This document shows positions 10,939 through 20,122 of a stretch of 64,000 bases of DNA, in pieces. The translations under genes were made by a program, and so were the position numbers. The notes under the pieces are model-generated. The model did not search any database and was not told the origin of the DNA. It saw only the letters and a list, made by a program, of their open reading frames with translations. Source of the DNA: Aquiluna borgnonia (GTDB taxonomy: Bacteria > Actinomycetota > Actinomycetes > Actinomycetales > Microbacteriaceae); contig NZ_CP054056.1 in assembly GCF_013283855.1 (NCBI RefSeq), positions 186,001 to 250,000 of the forward strand. The letters run 5' to 3'. How positions within the stretch are numbered: the stretch's first letter is position 1; every line of letters begins with the position of its first letter.

Positions 10939-13155
10939 ATGATCAAAAAAGTTCTCACTTTGGCATCGGCAGCTCTGCTGGCCGGTGCAACTGTTTTTCC
11001 TCTTTCGGCCGGTGCCACTGAAACCTGCATCGGTGCCGAATGCACCGTGGAGTTTGCCTACTCTGGGGCACCAGAGCTCTGGAGCGTTCCAGCCGGGGCC
11101 ACCAATATTCGCTTTGAAGTATTTGGAGCCTCGGGTGGCAGAGGTGGTGGTGGCGGCTCGGTCACTGGAAAAATCATCAGCTACTCACCCACCCTGACCA
11201 TTGTGGTTGGCGGCGCAGGCGAGGTCCGCAGCGGAGCACCGGGCGGCTACAACGGTGGTGGCAATGCCGGTGGTAACCGAGGCAATGAGGGTTCCGGTGG
11301 AGGTGCGAGCGACATCCGAATCGCTTCGACGCTTGAATCCCGCATTGTTGTCGCCGGTGGCGGCGGCGGAGGTGGCGGTTATTCCGGTGCGGCCGGAGCC
11401 GCAGGTGGCGGGCTATCCGCTGACTCCGGAGGATCTGGGCAGGGTGGCGGAGGTGCCGGTGGCACGCAAACTTCTGGCGGATCGGCTGGAAGTTCAAATG
11501 GTGGTAGCCCGGGTTCCGCTGGTGTCTTCGGAGCAGGCGGTGGCGGCGGTTCGAGCTGGAATGCCGGTGGCGGTGGCGGCGGTGGCGGATGGTATGGCGG
11601 CGGTGGCGGTGGTCCCGATGACGATGACTGCTGCTCCGACGGTGGCGGTGGAGGAGGTGGCTCCAGCTATACCTCTGCAACTTTTACTTCGAATGTGACC
11701 CACGCCAAGGGCGTGCAATCGGGTCACGGTCGCGTGATTCTGCGCTACACCCTGGTTCCTTCGGTGCAGAGTTTTGCAATTGCACAGGTTGACGGTCAGA
11801 AACTTTCAGGTTCTATTACCTTCTCTCAGGTGCCAACCGGATTGGAGCTTGCAGACTTCACACCATCCGGCACCTGTCAGTTGGAGAACCTGAGCGTGAT
11901 CGGACTAGCCGCTGGATTTGACCTTGTGGGATGCGAACCTGGCCCGGGTCAGGTGAGTTTGGCCGCCGGGGCTATAGGTGACTTGGTTACTGGACCCATA
12001 GAAGCCGCAGTGGCGAGTTTCGACTTCGATTCAACTGGCCCAGAGGCTAACTGGGTCACCTTGCCGATGACCACCACCCAATCCGAGCTGGTTGTCGAGA
12101 TCAACCTTGGCGATAGCGTTTCTACGCTCAGCTCTCAGAGTTTCGCGGTGGTTGGCTGCTCTGCTCTGGAGTATGTATCCTCATCACCCGCGGTATCGGT
12201 TTCCGGCTGTCTTGGGTCTGTTGAGGTGGCTCTACTGCCCTTAACTCTGCAAGACAGCTGGGGGAACCTCACACCGACTTCACCCCTAACTTTTAGTTTT
12301 GTGGTTGATCAGTCGGGACCGGTGGCGCTGTTCTCACCGGTTGAGATTTCAGGCAATGGGCCTTTCACCTACTCCACCACCCTGAGATTCTCTGAGCCGA
12401 TTAGTTTTTCAATTGAGGCCGTTTCCTTTACCTCGAGTGCAGTTTGCGAAACCACGGTTAGCCCAACCATTTCAGCCTGGGTCCTACAGGCAAACTGTGG
12501 TTTTGGTGATGGTAGCTGGAGTGTTCCCGCTCTGAGCGCGGAGGATCTCATGGGGAATCTTGGGCCCCTGGAAAGCACCAGGGTGAGCTTTAGTAACCTC
12601 GAGCCCATTGCGCCGCCTCCAGTTGTTGAGGTAATTGCTCCAGCTCCGGTTTCTGTTCCAGAACCCGTATCGGAACCTGTGGTTCCGGTTCAGCCTGCAC
12701 CGGAAATCCCTCAGCCGCAGTCAGTAGCTCCAGTACCCGTGGTTAGTGAAGGTGATGAGGTCACTGAATCTGAAGTTGTGAGCGAGCCCACTGAAAGTCC
12801 GGAGACAGCAATTTCACCGGAGCTGGAAGCCGAACTGATTGAGGAAATTATCCAAATAGTTTCGGTTCCAAAATTGCCATCGGGCTCGCTAGCCGAAGCT
12901 GCCCCAGCAAAACGCCAAGAGCAGCAGCCAGAGCCAGAAAATGTGCCTGAATCAGATTCGGTTGTTGATGCAGGCGTTGCGACGGAGGTTTCCGAACCAC
13001 AGCCCACTGAAATTGAAACGGATCTCCCGGTTCAAACCGTCGCTGGCCCAGCCATTGAACAAAACTCTCAGCCGGAGTTTCCCTGGGTTTGGATCTTTGG
13101 GATCGGAGTAGCGGGGCTGCTCGGGTTGGGCCTATGGCGCTTTAGCGGAAAATGA
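10939..13155 (+). CDS. Glycine-rich surface protein with C-terminal membrane anchor
   Basis: 738 residues. Start placed at ATG 10939, giving a clear signal peptide (MIKKVLTLASAALLAG...AGA); an in-frame GTG at 10891 would run the gene through the icd terminator. After a short beta segment (VPAGATNIRFEVFGASG) residues 65-243 are Gly-rich and carry SGGGASDIRIA and RIVVAGGGGGGGG, the hallmark of ALK/LTK-type bacterial glycine-rich domains. Several Ig-like, cysteine-bearing beta segments follow to about residue 555, then a Pro/Glu/Val-rich stalk, and one membrane helix (714-735) with a short basic tail. Probably a wall-spanning adhesin or matrix protein; function not known. The end overlaps purU by 14 bases. 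Confidence 0.8.
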   Translation: MIKKVLTLASAALLAGATVFPLSAGATETCIGAECTVEFAYSGAPELWSVPAGATNIRFEVFGASGGRGGGGGSVTGKIISYSPTLTIVVGGAGEVRSGAPGGYNGGGNAGGNRGNEGSGGGASDIRIASTLESRIVVAGGGGGGGGYSGAAGAAGGGLSADSGGSGQGGGGAGGTQTSGGSAGSSNGGSPGSAGVFGAGGGGGSSWNAGGGGGGGGWYGGGGGGPDDDDCCSDGGGGGGGSSYTSATFTSNVTHAKGVQSGHGRVILRYTLVPSVQSFAIAQVDGQKLSGSITFSQVPTGLELADFTPSGTCQLENLSVIGLAAGFDLVGCEPGPGQVSLAAGAIGDLVTGPIEAAVASFDFDSTGPEANWVTLPMTTTQSELVVEINLGDSVSTLSSQSFAVVGCSALEYVSSSPAVSVSGCLGSVEVALLPLTLQDSWGNLTPTSPLTFSFVVDQSGPVALFSPVEISGNGPFTYSTTLRFSEPISFSIEAVSFTSSAVCETTVSPTISAWVLQANCGFGDGSWSVPALSAEDLMGNLGPLESTRVSFSNLEPIAPPPVVEVIAPAPVSVPEPVSEPVVPVQPAPEIPQPQSVAPVPVVSEGDEVTESEVVSEPTESPETAISPELEAELIEEIIQIVSVPKLPSGSLAEAAPAKRQEQQPEPENVPESDSVVDAGVATEVSEPQPTEIETDLPVQTVAGPAIEQNSQPEFPWVWIFGIGVAGLLGLGLWRFSGK

Positions 13156-13999
13156 TGGTTCTTTGACCATCCAGCAGGACGCGGTGTTCGGCAAACCACT
13201 TGACCGCTTGGGTTAGGGTTTTCGACTCCGCGTCCTGTCCGATTTCCACCAGCAGCTGCTTGGAATCGGAGTGTTCCACTCGGGTGACGTTCTGCTCAAT
13301 GATTGGACCCTCATCAAGGTCCTCAGTGACGAAGTGGGCGGTTGCACCGATCAGCTTCACGCCTCTGGCGTGGGCCTGAGCGTAGGGGTTGGCGCCCTTG
13401 AAGCCGGGGAGGAAGCTGTGGTGAATGTTTATGATTCGCCCCGCATAGTCACTGCAGAACTGCGGAGAAAGAATCTGCATGTAGCGGGCCAGCACGATCA
13501 ACTCAATGTTTTCCTTTTCGATGACCTGACGCAGGTGCCTCTCAAACTGAGCCTTGTCAACCCCGGAATCAATTTTTATGTGCTCGAAGTTGATGCCGTA
13601 AAACTCGGCCATTGAAGCCAGGTCAGGGTGGTTTCCAACCACGAGCGGAATCTCAATCGGCAGTAGGCCGGAGCGCTGCCTGAACAGTAGGTCATTGAGC
13701 GTGTGGCCGGCTTTGGAAACCAGGACCAGGGTTTTCATTTTTCTACCTACGTGATCCAAAACGTAGGTCATGTTGAACCGAGCGGCAATTTCCTCAAACT
13801 GCTTCCCGAAGGCTTCCTTGGTTATGTTGGCCTCAATCTGCAGTCGCATGAAAAAGCGGCCGGTGTCTAAAGAGGTGTACTGCTGGCTCTCGGTGATGTT
13901 TCCACCAATTTCGACCACAGCCCCGGAGATGGCGTGCACGATGCCCTTTTGGTCAGGACATACGAACGTGAGGACCCAGTGTTCTTTTGAGGCAGACAT
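13142..13999 (-). CDS. purU: Formyltetrahydrofolate deformylase
   Basis: 285 residues, full length. An N-terminal ACT domain (VLTFVCPDQKGIVHAISGAVVEIGGNI) is followed by a formyltransferase-like hydrolase domain with INIHHSFLPGFKGANPY and the catalytic Asp region ATAHFVTEDLDEGPII. It releases formate and THF from 10-formyl-THF, balancing one-carbon pools. It diverges from glyA, whose product makes the one-carbon units. TAGGAT lies 6 bases before ATG, indicating a leaderless message. Confidence 0.95.
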   Translation of the reverse strand: MSASKEHWVLTFVCPDQKGIVHAISGAVVEIGGNITESQQYTSLDTGRFFMRLQIEANITKEAFGKQFEEIAARFNMTYVLDHVGRKMKTLVLVSKAGHTLNDLLFRQRSGLLPIEIPLVVGNHPDLASMAEFYGINFEHIKIDSGVDKAQFERHLRQVIEKENIELIVLARYMQILSPQFCSDYAGRIINIHHSFLPGFKGANPYAQAHARGVKLIGATAHFVTEDLDEGPIIEQNVTRVEHSDSKQLLVEIGQDAESKTLTQAVKWFAEHRVLLDGQRTIIFR

Positions 14000-14005
14000 C
14001 CCTCA

Positions 14006-14011
14006 ATCCTA
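14006..14011 (-). promoter_or_regulatory. -10 box for leaderless purU transcript
   Basis: TAGGAT on the minus strand, six bases (TGAGGG) before the purU ATG. No clear -35 box. The promoter shares the 60-base divergent region with that of glyA. Confidence 0.5.
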
Positions 14012-14047
14012 TTGACGCGCAGCGGCCAAATAGCCCCGGAGGGCTGG

Positions 14048-14053
14048 TAAACT
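14048..14053 (+). promoter_or_regulatory. -10 box for leaderless glyA transcript
   Basis: TAAACT, preceded by TGG to give an extended -10 TGGTAAACT, and followed by six bases (CAGGCC) and the glyA ATG. The absence of a Shine-Dalgarno supports leaderless translation. Confidence 0.55.
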
Positions 14054-14059
14054 CAGGCC

Positions 14060-15340
14060 ATGTCCACTCAGTCAAGTTCTTTCAGCGCCCCGCTTTCCGA
14101 GGTCGATCCTGAAATTGCAGCCGTGCTGCAGCAGGAGCTAGACCGTCAGCGCCACACCCTAGAGATGATCGCCAGTGAGAACTTTGTCTCGCGTGGAATC
14201 CTTGAGGCTCAGGGTTCGGTGCTCACCAACAAGTATGCCGAGGGCTATCCCGGCAAGCGCTACTACGGCGGTTGCGAAGCCGTGGACATCGCAGAAGACT
14301 TGGCAAGAGACCGAGCCAAAGAGCTTTTCGGAGCTGAGCACGCCAACGTGCAGCCTCACTCTGGAGCAACCGCGAACGCCGCAGTGATGATGGCATTGGC
14401 AAACCCAGGCGATCGTATCTTGGGACTATCTCTTGCCCACGGTGGCCACCTGACCCACGGGATGAAGCTGAACTTCTCGGGCAAAATGTATGAGGCGCAC
14501 GCCTACGAACTAAACCCAGAGACCTTCCTGATTGACATGGAGACAGTTCGCGCCAGAGCCCTAGAGGTTAGACCAGCGGTTCTTATTGCCGGTTGGTCCG
14601 CCTACTCTCGCCACCTAGACTTTGCAGCTTTCCGCGCGATTGCGGATGAGGTTGGTGCGAAACTCTGGGTTGACATGGCGCACTTCGCCGGGTTGGTTGC
14701 GGCCGGTTTGCACCCGAGCCCAGTTCCTTACGCCGATGTGGTTTCCACCACCGTTCACAAGACCCTGGGTGGACCGCGCTCGGGATTGATTTTGTGCAAG
14801 AGCGAGTACGCCAAGAAGATTGACTCTGCGGTTTTCCCAGGTCAGCAGGGTGGCCCTCTGATGCACGTGATTGCCGCCAAGGCAGTTGCCTTCAAGGCAG
14901 CCATGCAGCCTGAATTCATTGATCGCCAGCAGCGCACCATCGAGGGCGCAAGAATTATCGCGGAGCGTCTGGGACAGCCAGACGTGGTTGGGGCCGGCGT
15001 CTCAGTGCTAACCGGTGGAACCGATGTTCACTTGGTCCTAGTTGACCTTCGTAACTCTGAGATTGATGGCCAGACCGCGGAGAACCTGCTTCACGAGGCT
15101 GGCGTCACCGTCAATAAGAACGCGGTTCCAAACGACCCAAGGCCACCAATGGTGACCTCCGGTATCCGCATCGGAACCTCGGCCCTGGCAACTCGCGGCT
15201 TTACCGCCAAGGAGTTCAATGAGGTGGCAGACATCATTGCCCACGCCCTGATTCCCGGCTCGGATCTGGCTGCTCTGAGGGCCCGCGTCCACAACCTAAC
15301 CGACAGCATTCCGCTTTACTCAAACCTCGAGAACTGGTAA
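14060..15340 (+). CDS. glyA: Serine hydroxymethyltransferase
   Basis: 426 residues, PLP enzyme converting serine plus THF to glycine plus methylene-THF. Family motifs are seen throughout: [51 protein letters not shown] and the PLP-lysine segment [13 protein letters not shown]. It is followed after four bases by folD, which processes its product, so the two form a one-carbon operon. The start is an ATG directly after a leaderless-type promoter. Confidence 0.97.
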   Translation: MSTQSSSFSAPLSEVDPEIAAVLQQELDRQRHTLEMIASENFVSRGILEAQGSVLTNKYAEGYPGKRYYGGCEAVDIAEDLARDRAKELFGAEHANVQPHSGATANAAVMMALANPGDRILGLSLAHGGHLTHGMKLNFSGKMYEAHAYELNPETFLIDMETVRARALEVRPAVLIAGWSAYSRHLDFAAFRAIADEVGAKLWVDMAHFAGLVAAGLHPSPVPYADVVSTTVHKTLGGPRSGLILCKSEYAKKIDSAVFPGQQGGPLMHVIAAKAVAFKAAMQPEFIDRQQRTIEGARIIAERLGQPDVVGAGVSVLTGGTDVHLVLVDLRNSEIDGQTAENLLHEAGVTVNKNAVPNDPRPPMVTSGIRIGTSALATRGFTAKEFNEVADIIAHALIPGSDLAALRARVHNLTDSIPLYSNLENW

Positions 15341-15344
15341 TTCT

Positions 15345-16199
15345 TTGGTCGCAATCGTGCTCGATGGCCTGGCTACCGCCAAGGCCATCAAGTCCGAGCT
15401 CAAGGTTGCAGTCGAGGACCTTCGAGCTAGGGGCATTGTTCCTGGGCTAGGCACGCTTCTAGTCGGAGATGATCCAGGCTCCCACTCCTATGTCGGGGGA
15501 AAACACCGGGACTGCGCCGAGGTTGGCATCAACTCCATCCGAATTGACCTTCCTGTCAGTGCATCGGTGAACGATGTTCGAGCCGCAATAGCCGAGCTAA
15601 ATGCTGCGAAAAAAGTCACTGGTTACATCGTTCAGTTGCCGCTGCCTTCCGGCATGGATGCAAACTCGATGCTCGAGCTTATTGATCCAGCCAAGGACGC
15701 CGATGGGCTCCACCCCACCAACCTTGGCAAGCTGGTGATGAATGTGTCGGGGGAGATGAAGTCCCCGCTGCCCTGCACCCCCAGCGGAATCGTTGAGCTC
15801 TTAGAGCGCTACCAGGTTCCAACCCGGAGCGCTGAGGTTGCAATCATTGGTCGAGGTCTCACGGTCGGCAGGCCGCTGAGCCTACTGATGACCCGAAAGG
15901 GTATTGACTCAACGGTCACCATTTTGCACAGTGCTTCAAAAAACCTCTCGGAGGCAGTCAAGCGGGCCGACATTGTGGTGGCTGCCATCGGCTCCCCCCA
16001 CTTCGTAAAACCAGAATGGATTAAGCCCGGGGCAGCAGTGTTGGACGTAGGGATAACTAGAACCGATGCTGGGCTGGTAGGGGACGTCGATCCGCAGGTC
16101 TCTCAAGTCGCAGGTTTTCTCTCGCCGAATCCAGGCGGTGTTGGACCCATGACCCGGGCCATGCTGCTAAAAAACGTTGTATTAGCCGCTCAGAACTGA
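15345..16199 (+). CDS. folD: Methylene-THF dehydrogenase / methenyl-THF cyclohydrolase
   Basis: 284 residues, standard bifunctional FolD making 10-formyl-THF from methylene-THF, needed by PurN and Pur[16 protein letters not shown] contains the catalytic Lys; [27 protein letters not shown] and the NADP loop [16 protein letters not shown] follow. The start is TTG four bases after glyA; the codons between it and the conserved IVLDG leave little choice. It overlaps the convergent kynA end by 10 bases. Confidence 0.95.
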   Translation: MVAIVLDGLATAKAIKSELKVAVEDLRARGIVPGLGTLLVGDDPGSHSYVGGKHRDCAEVGINSIRIDLPVSASVNDVRAAIAELNAAKKVTGYIVQLPLPSGMDANSMLELIDPAKDADGLHPTNLGKLVMNVSGEMKSPLPCTPSGIVELLERYQVPTRSAEVAIIGRGLTVGRPLSLLMTRKGIDSTVTILHSASKNLSEAVKRADIVVAAIGSPHFVKPEWIKPGAAVLDVGITRTDAGLVGDVDPQVSQVAGFLSPNPGGVGPMTRAMLLKNVVLAAQN

Positions 16200-17014
16200 G
16201 AGCGAATCGCCCACAGATCTGGAAAAACCGGATTGAACAGAGTGGAAGCAAGATAACCAGCCCCGGAAGAGCCACCTGACCCCATCTTTCTTCCGATGGT
16301 TCGCTCCACCATCTTGACGTGGCGATAGCGCCACTCCTGAAGGCCCTCATCCAGGTCCACCAGCGATTCACCAACCATTGAAGCCTCAGGATCGGTTCTG
16401 TGAAGTTTCACGAGCACGCTCTGCACATCAGGGTTTGGTTCCCAGGTGAACTTCACATCGCGCTCCAGCGCGCTCTTGGGCATAGGTGACCTGGTGTTGA
16501 AGTAGGCCAGGGCTGAATCCCACAGGGATGGCCGGCTCATTGCCCGCTCAACCCTTTCGCGAGCCTCAGAGCCTGGCTGCAGGTGATCTGCCATTCCCAT
16601 GCCGGTATTTTTATCGGCATTTTCTCCGGCCTGATCCCGTCTTCCCAGCACTGCCTCAAGCTCGCGAAACTGAGCCGATTGAAAGCCGGAGGCACTCGAG
16701 AGCCTTGAGCGAAATGAGTTGAACTGCAGCGGGGTCATGGTCTCTAAAATGTCAAGCTGCGAGACGCAGGTCTTCATGATGGTTCTGACTCTCCCCAGTA
16801 GCGCGAGCGAGCGGTGGGTGTTTCCTGCCTCGAGTGCAACTTGGGTGGCGGAGAGTTCGTGCAGAATCTGTTTGAACCAGAGCTCATAAACCTGGTGGAT
16901 TGTGATGAACAGCAGTTCATCGTGCTCAGGGCCATCACTCAGCGGTTGCTGCAGTGCTAAAAGCTCCGAAACCTTCAGGTATGAGGTGTAGCTGACGTGC
17001 TTATCGTGACTCAT
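16190..17014 (-). CDS. kynA: Tryptophan 2,3-dioxygenase
   Basis: 274 residues, haem enzyme opening the indole ring to N-formylkynurenine. The family segment [23 protein letters not shown] lies at residues 32-54, and [21 protein letters not shown] and [14 protein letters not shown] are equally typical; the latter includes the haem-ligand His. Its ATG overlaps the kynU stop by four bases (ATGA), so both form one operon. No kynurenine formamidase gene is present beside them. Confidence 0.95.
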   Translation of the reverse strand: MSHDKHVSYTSYLKVSELLALQQPLSDGPEHDELLFITIHQVYELWFKQILHELSATQVALEAGNTHRSLALLGRVRTIMKTCVSQLDILETMTPLQFNSFRSRLSSASGFQSAQFRELEAVLGRRDQAGENADKNTGMGMADHLQPGSEARERVERAMSRPSLWDSALAYFNTRSPMPKSALERDVKFTWEPNPDVQSVLVKLHRTDPEASMVGESLVDLDEGLQEWRYRHVKMVERTIGRKMGSGGSSGAGYLASTLFNPVFPDLWAIRSQF

Positions 17015-18327
17015 GTGACGCGGTTTCCATCTAGCTCAACCGACTTGTAGTCACCGGAGGCAACTAGATCTCTAAGTCTTGCGAATCCGTCGTAGACCTC
17101 GGTGTAGCTGGTGGCTAGCGGTGAGATAGCTAGCCTGACAGCAGAAGGTTCTCGGTAGTCGGGAATAACGTTCTTGAGTTTTCTCAGTGCCAGGGCAATT
17201 TGTTTGGCATCCGGGTGGATGACGATGATGTGACCACCGCGTTTTTTGGCATTGCGCGGAGTTCCAAGGGTGAAGCCCAACGGGGCCAACCAAGCATCGA
17301 AGAGTTCGATCATTAGCTCAGTGCCCTGAGCGGCTTTCGCCTCAATGTTCTGGATGCCGGCCTGTTCAATCATCTGAAAGGCGGTCTCGACCCCGCGGAT
17401 ACCGATGATGGATGGGCTGGCGATTTGGAATCCGCGGATGCCCTTGGCCTTTTCATAAAACGGACCCATGGCAAACTGCTGCTCATTTGAGAACCAGCCT
17501 TGAATCGGAATCTGCAACTGGTGCTGCAACTGCTCTCGAACAAAGAGCCAAGCCGGGGACCCCGGCCCGGAATTACCGTATTTATAGGTGCAGCCAATCG
17601 CGAGATCAACACCGTTCTTGTCGAATTCCAGATCAATGGCTCCAGCTGCATGGGAGCAGTCCCAAATCACCAACGCACCGTGCTTGCGCGCAACCTCAGT
17701 TATGCCCTTGATATCAGGTCTAGATCCGGAGCGATACTGGATGGCTTGCAGGGTAACGAAGGCGACATCCGCACTGAGGTGTTTCTCAAGTTCTTCAGGG
17801 GAGATCAGCTCGTGGTCGTGGTCAACCTCCACCGAACCGGGACCACCCATCCCGTCGTTGTTCAGAGTTACCAGATTCAGGCCAAACTGCTCGGCAATTC
17901 CAGCCAGGATGTAGCGATCGGTTGGGAAGTTGGCAGAGTCGATAATTACCGTTTTGCGATCTGGCCGAGCCCTAACAACCGCAACGCAGAGCTGATAAAA
18001 ATTCACACTTGTTGTGTCACAAACCAGGGTCTGACCGGGCTGGGTTCCCAGCACGCTTCTAGCCAGCAGGTCACCGGCGGGTTGAGCCTGGTCAATCCAG
18101 TGGCTCCAGCCATCCACCAGTTCCGAACCCCACTCCTGCGTCAAAAAGGCATTGATTGCTTCGATGGTTTTTTTGGGTAGGCGACCCAGCGAATTGCCAT
18201 CCAGATAGCACAGGTCGGGATCCGTAATGACGAATTGTTCTTTATATTTAGCCAGCGGGTCGGCAGCATCTAACGCTTCTGCAAAGCTTCTTTGCGTTGC
18301 CGAGGGCTGGGGGTTAGCCAGACTCAT
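17011..18327 (-). CDS. kynU: Kynureninase
   Basis: 438 residues, PLP enzyme cleaving kynurenine to anthranilate and alanine. Seen are YLDGNSLGRLPK near the N-terminus, VIWDCSHAAGAIDL (PLP-binding Asp) and the PLP-lysine segment IGCTYKYGNSGPGSPAW. It is the first gene of the kynU-kynA operon; together with a formamidase from elsewhere the pair would turn tryptophan into anthranilate. A TAGAGT box six bases before the ATG implies a leaderless transcript. Confidence 0.95.
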   Translation of the reverse strand: MSLANPQPSATQRSFAEALDAADPLAKYKEQFVITDPDLCYLDGNSLGRLPKKTIEAINAFLTQEWGSELVDGWSHWIDQAQPAGDLLARSVLGTQPGQTLVCDTTSVNFYQLCVAVVRARPDRKTVIIDSANFPTDRYILAGIAEQFGLNLVTLNNDGMGGPGSVEVDHDHELISPEELEKHLSADVAFVTLQAIQYRSGSRPDIKGITEVARKHGALVIWDCSHAAGAIDLEFDKNGVDLAIGCTYKYGNSGPGSPAWLFVREQLQHQLQIPIQGWFSNEQQFAMGPFYEKAKGIRGFQIASPSIIGIRGVETAFQMIEQAGIQNIEAKAAQGTELMIELFDAWLAPLGFTLGTPRNAKKRGGHIIVIHPDAKQIALALRKLKNVIPDYREPSAVRLAISPLATSYTEVYDGFARLRDLVASGDYKSVELDGNRVT

Positions 18328-18333
18328 GGCTTC

Positions 18334-18339
18334 ACTCTA
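18334..18339 (-). promoter_or_regulatory. -10 box for leaderless kynU-kynA operon
   Basis: TAGAGT on the minus strand is followed by GAAGCC and the kynU ATG. The box lies only 5 bases beyond the stop of the upstream exporter gene, so the kyn operon may also receive read-through. Confidence 0.5.
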
Positions 18340-18343
18340 GCGG

Positions 18344-20122
18344 CTAAACCAGCAGCTGATGCTTTGCTAATTCAGCGTAGAGCGGGGTGCTTCTAATTAG
18401 TTCGGAGTGGGTTCCACTGCCAACCACGTGGCCGCTTTCCAGAACGATAATTTGATCGCTGTCCACCACCGTTGACAGCCGGTGAGCAATCACAATCAGG
18501 GTTCGGTTTTTGGCAACCGCATCAATGGCCTCACGCATCCGCTGCTCATTCGGGCCATCGAGCGCGCTGGTTGATTCATCGAGCAGCAGGATCGGCGGTG
18601 CCGCAAGCAGGGCTCTTGCAATCGCCAGTCTTTGCCGCTCACCACCGGAAAGCATGATGCCGTTTTCCCCCACCTCGGCATCAAGTCCCTTGGCGTCTCG
18701 ATTGAGAACATCGCTGAGGTTGACCATAGCCAATACCTCCACGAGCTGTTCCTGGGTGGCACTTGAGCGTCCGAGCAAAAGGTTCTCGCGAATGGATCCG
18801 GCCAGCACTGGAGCATCCTGCTCTACGTAGCCAATTTGACCGCGAAGGCTAGTTAGAGAAATTTCACTGACCGGCTGGCCATCGAGCTTGATCTGCCCGG
18901 AAGTTGGTTCGTAGAACCTTTCGATCAGGGAGAAAATTGTCGATTTACCCGCTCCGGAGGGTCCAACGATCGCCACTCGGCTGCCGCGCTCAATGGCGAA
19001 GGAAACACCGTTCAGGATTGGTTTTAGCTCTTCGCCTGGCTCTGGCTCATAGCCGAATTCAACACCTTCGAATTCCAAGGCTGTTTGGTTTTTCGGTTGA
19101 GGCTCACCCCTTCCAGGGTTTTCCTCGTCCAGCACCATAATCTCTTGTATTCGAGCCAAAGCACCTAGGGCCCCCATCACAGAGGTGTAGGCACCAAAGG
19201 CTCCGATTAGCGGCCCGATCATAAAGAACAGCAGAATCACGAAAGTCACCAGGTTTGCGATGGTGGTTTCCCCGGTGGCAACGCGGAGCCCACCCAGTCC
19301 GAGAACAATGATGAACGCTGCGTTGAAGGCAACCTGGGCAATTGGAGCAACAATCGCACTGAGCTTGGCAATCTTTACACCCTGGTCGAATGCGGCGGTC
19401 GCATCCTTTTCAATGGCACCGGTCTCGCGCTCCTCTGCCCGGCTGGCACGAATTGTTCTAATGGCCCCGAGAGCGCGCTCTACGGCGGCGCTCATTGCTC
19501 CAACCTTCTGCTGGCTCTTGGTGGTGGCGCTTCGGATTTGCCTTCCGGTGACAGCAATGGCGGTCACAGCAATGAACACCACTAGCAGAGTTGACCCCAG
19601 TAGTACCGGATCGATGAATGCCATCACAATGATCGCGCCAAAGAATTGCAGCAGTCCACCAACTGCATCCACCAGGCCCTGAGTGAGAACAGCCTTCAGC
19701 AGAGTGGAATCCGCTCCCACCCTCGAGACCAAGTCACCGATGCGCCTTCGGTCATACTCTTTGATGGGTAGCCGCAATAGCTTGGCAACTAATTTTCTGC
19801 GAGTGGTGAGCACCACACCCTCACCGGTTCGGTAGAGCAGGTAGTACTGAAAACCATTGATAAGCGCTGCCGAGACGAGCAAAACCACAATTCCGATTGC
19901 CAAACCGGTGAAGTCCGCTCCGTCTTCAACTGCAGAAATTACCTGACCCATAAGAAGCGGTTGGCCAAGCGCCAGCACCGAGGTGATGATTGAGAGGATT
20001 ACCGCAAAAACCAGCGCCTTTTTGTGCTCGGCCAGATAGGGAAACAAGTCCTTCAGGGAGGCCCGGGGTCCTTTGTATTCTCTCGAGCGGGGGTTTTCAC
20101 TCGGATCTCTGTAGTCACTCAC
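18344..20122 (-). CDS. ABC exporter, full-site half-transporter (probably homodimeric)
   Basis: 592 residues with six membrane segments in about residues 30-310 and one ATPase domain. All motifs are canonical: GPSGAGKST, MLSGGERQR, LLLDESTSALD and IVIAHRLST, so both ATP sites of a homodimer would be active, unlike the exporter at 4611. I place the start at GTG 20122, eight bases inside the methyltransferase gene and with GAGG six bases upstream; TTG 20134 is an alternative. Substrate unknown. Co-transcribed with the upstream methyltransferase-like gene. Confidence 0.88.
   Translation of the reverse strand: MSDYRDPSENPRSREYKGPRASLKDLFPYLAEHKKALVFAVILSIITSVLALGQPLLMGQVISAVEDGADFTGLAIGIVVLLVSAALINGFQYYLLYRTGEGVVLTTRRKLVAKLLRLPIKEYDRRRIGDLVSRVGADSTLLKAVLTQGLVDAVGGLLQFFGAIIVMAFIDPVLLGSTLLVVFIAVTAIAVTGRQIRSATTKSQQKVGAMSAAVERALGAIRTIRASRAEERETGAIEKDATAAFDQGVKIAKLSAIVAPIAQVAFNAAFIIVLGLGGLRVATGETTIANLVTFVILLFFMIGPLIGAFGAYTSVMGALGALARIQEIMVLDEENPGRGEPQPKNQTALEFEGVEFGYEPEPGEELKPILNGVSFAIERGSRVAIVGPSGAGKSTIFSLIERFYEPTSGQIKLDGQPVSEISLTSLRGQIGYVEQDAPVLAGSIRENLLLGRSSATQEQLVEVLAMVNLSDVLNRDAKGLDAEVGENGIMLSGGERQRLAIARALLAAPPILLLDESTSALDGPNEQRMREAIDAVAKNRTLIVIAHRLSTVVDSDQIIVLESGHVVGSGTHSELIRSTPLYAELAKHQLLV

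Noticed and set aside
11177-11698. Long minus-strand and other-frame open frames (His/Arg-rich and Val/Ala-rich) inside the glycine-rich gene
   Set aside because: They are low-complexity by-products of repeated GGT/GGC glycine codons, without ribosome site or recognisable domain.
17500-18180. 226-codon plus-strand open frame antisense to kynU
   Set aside because: kynU is full of conserved motifs; the antisense frame has none and no start signals.
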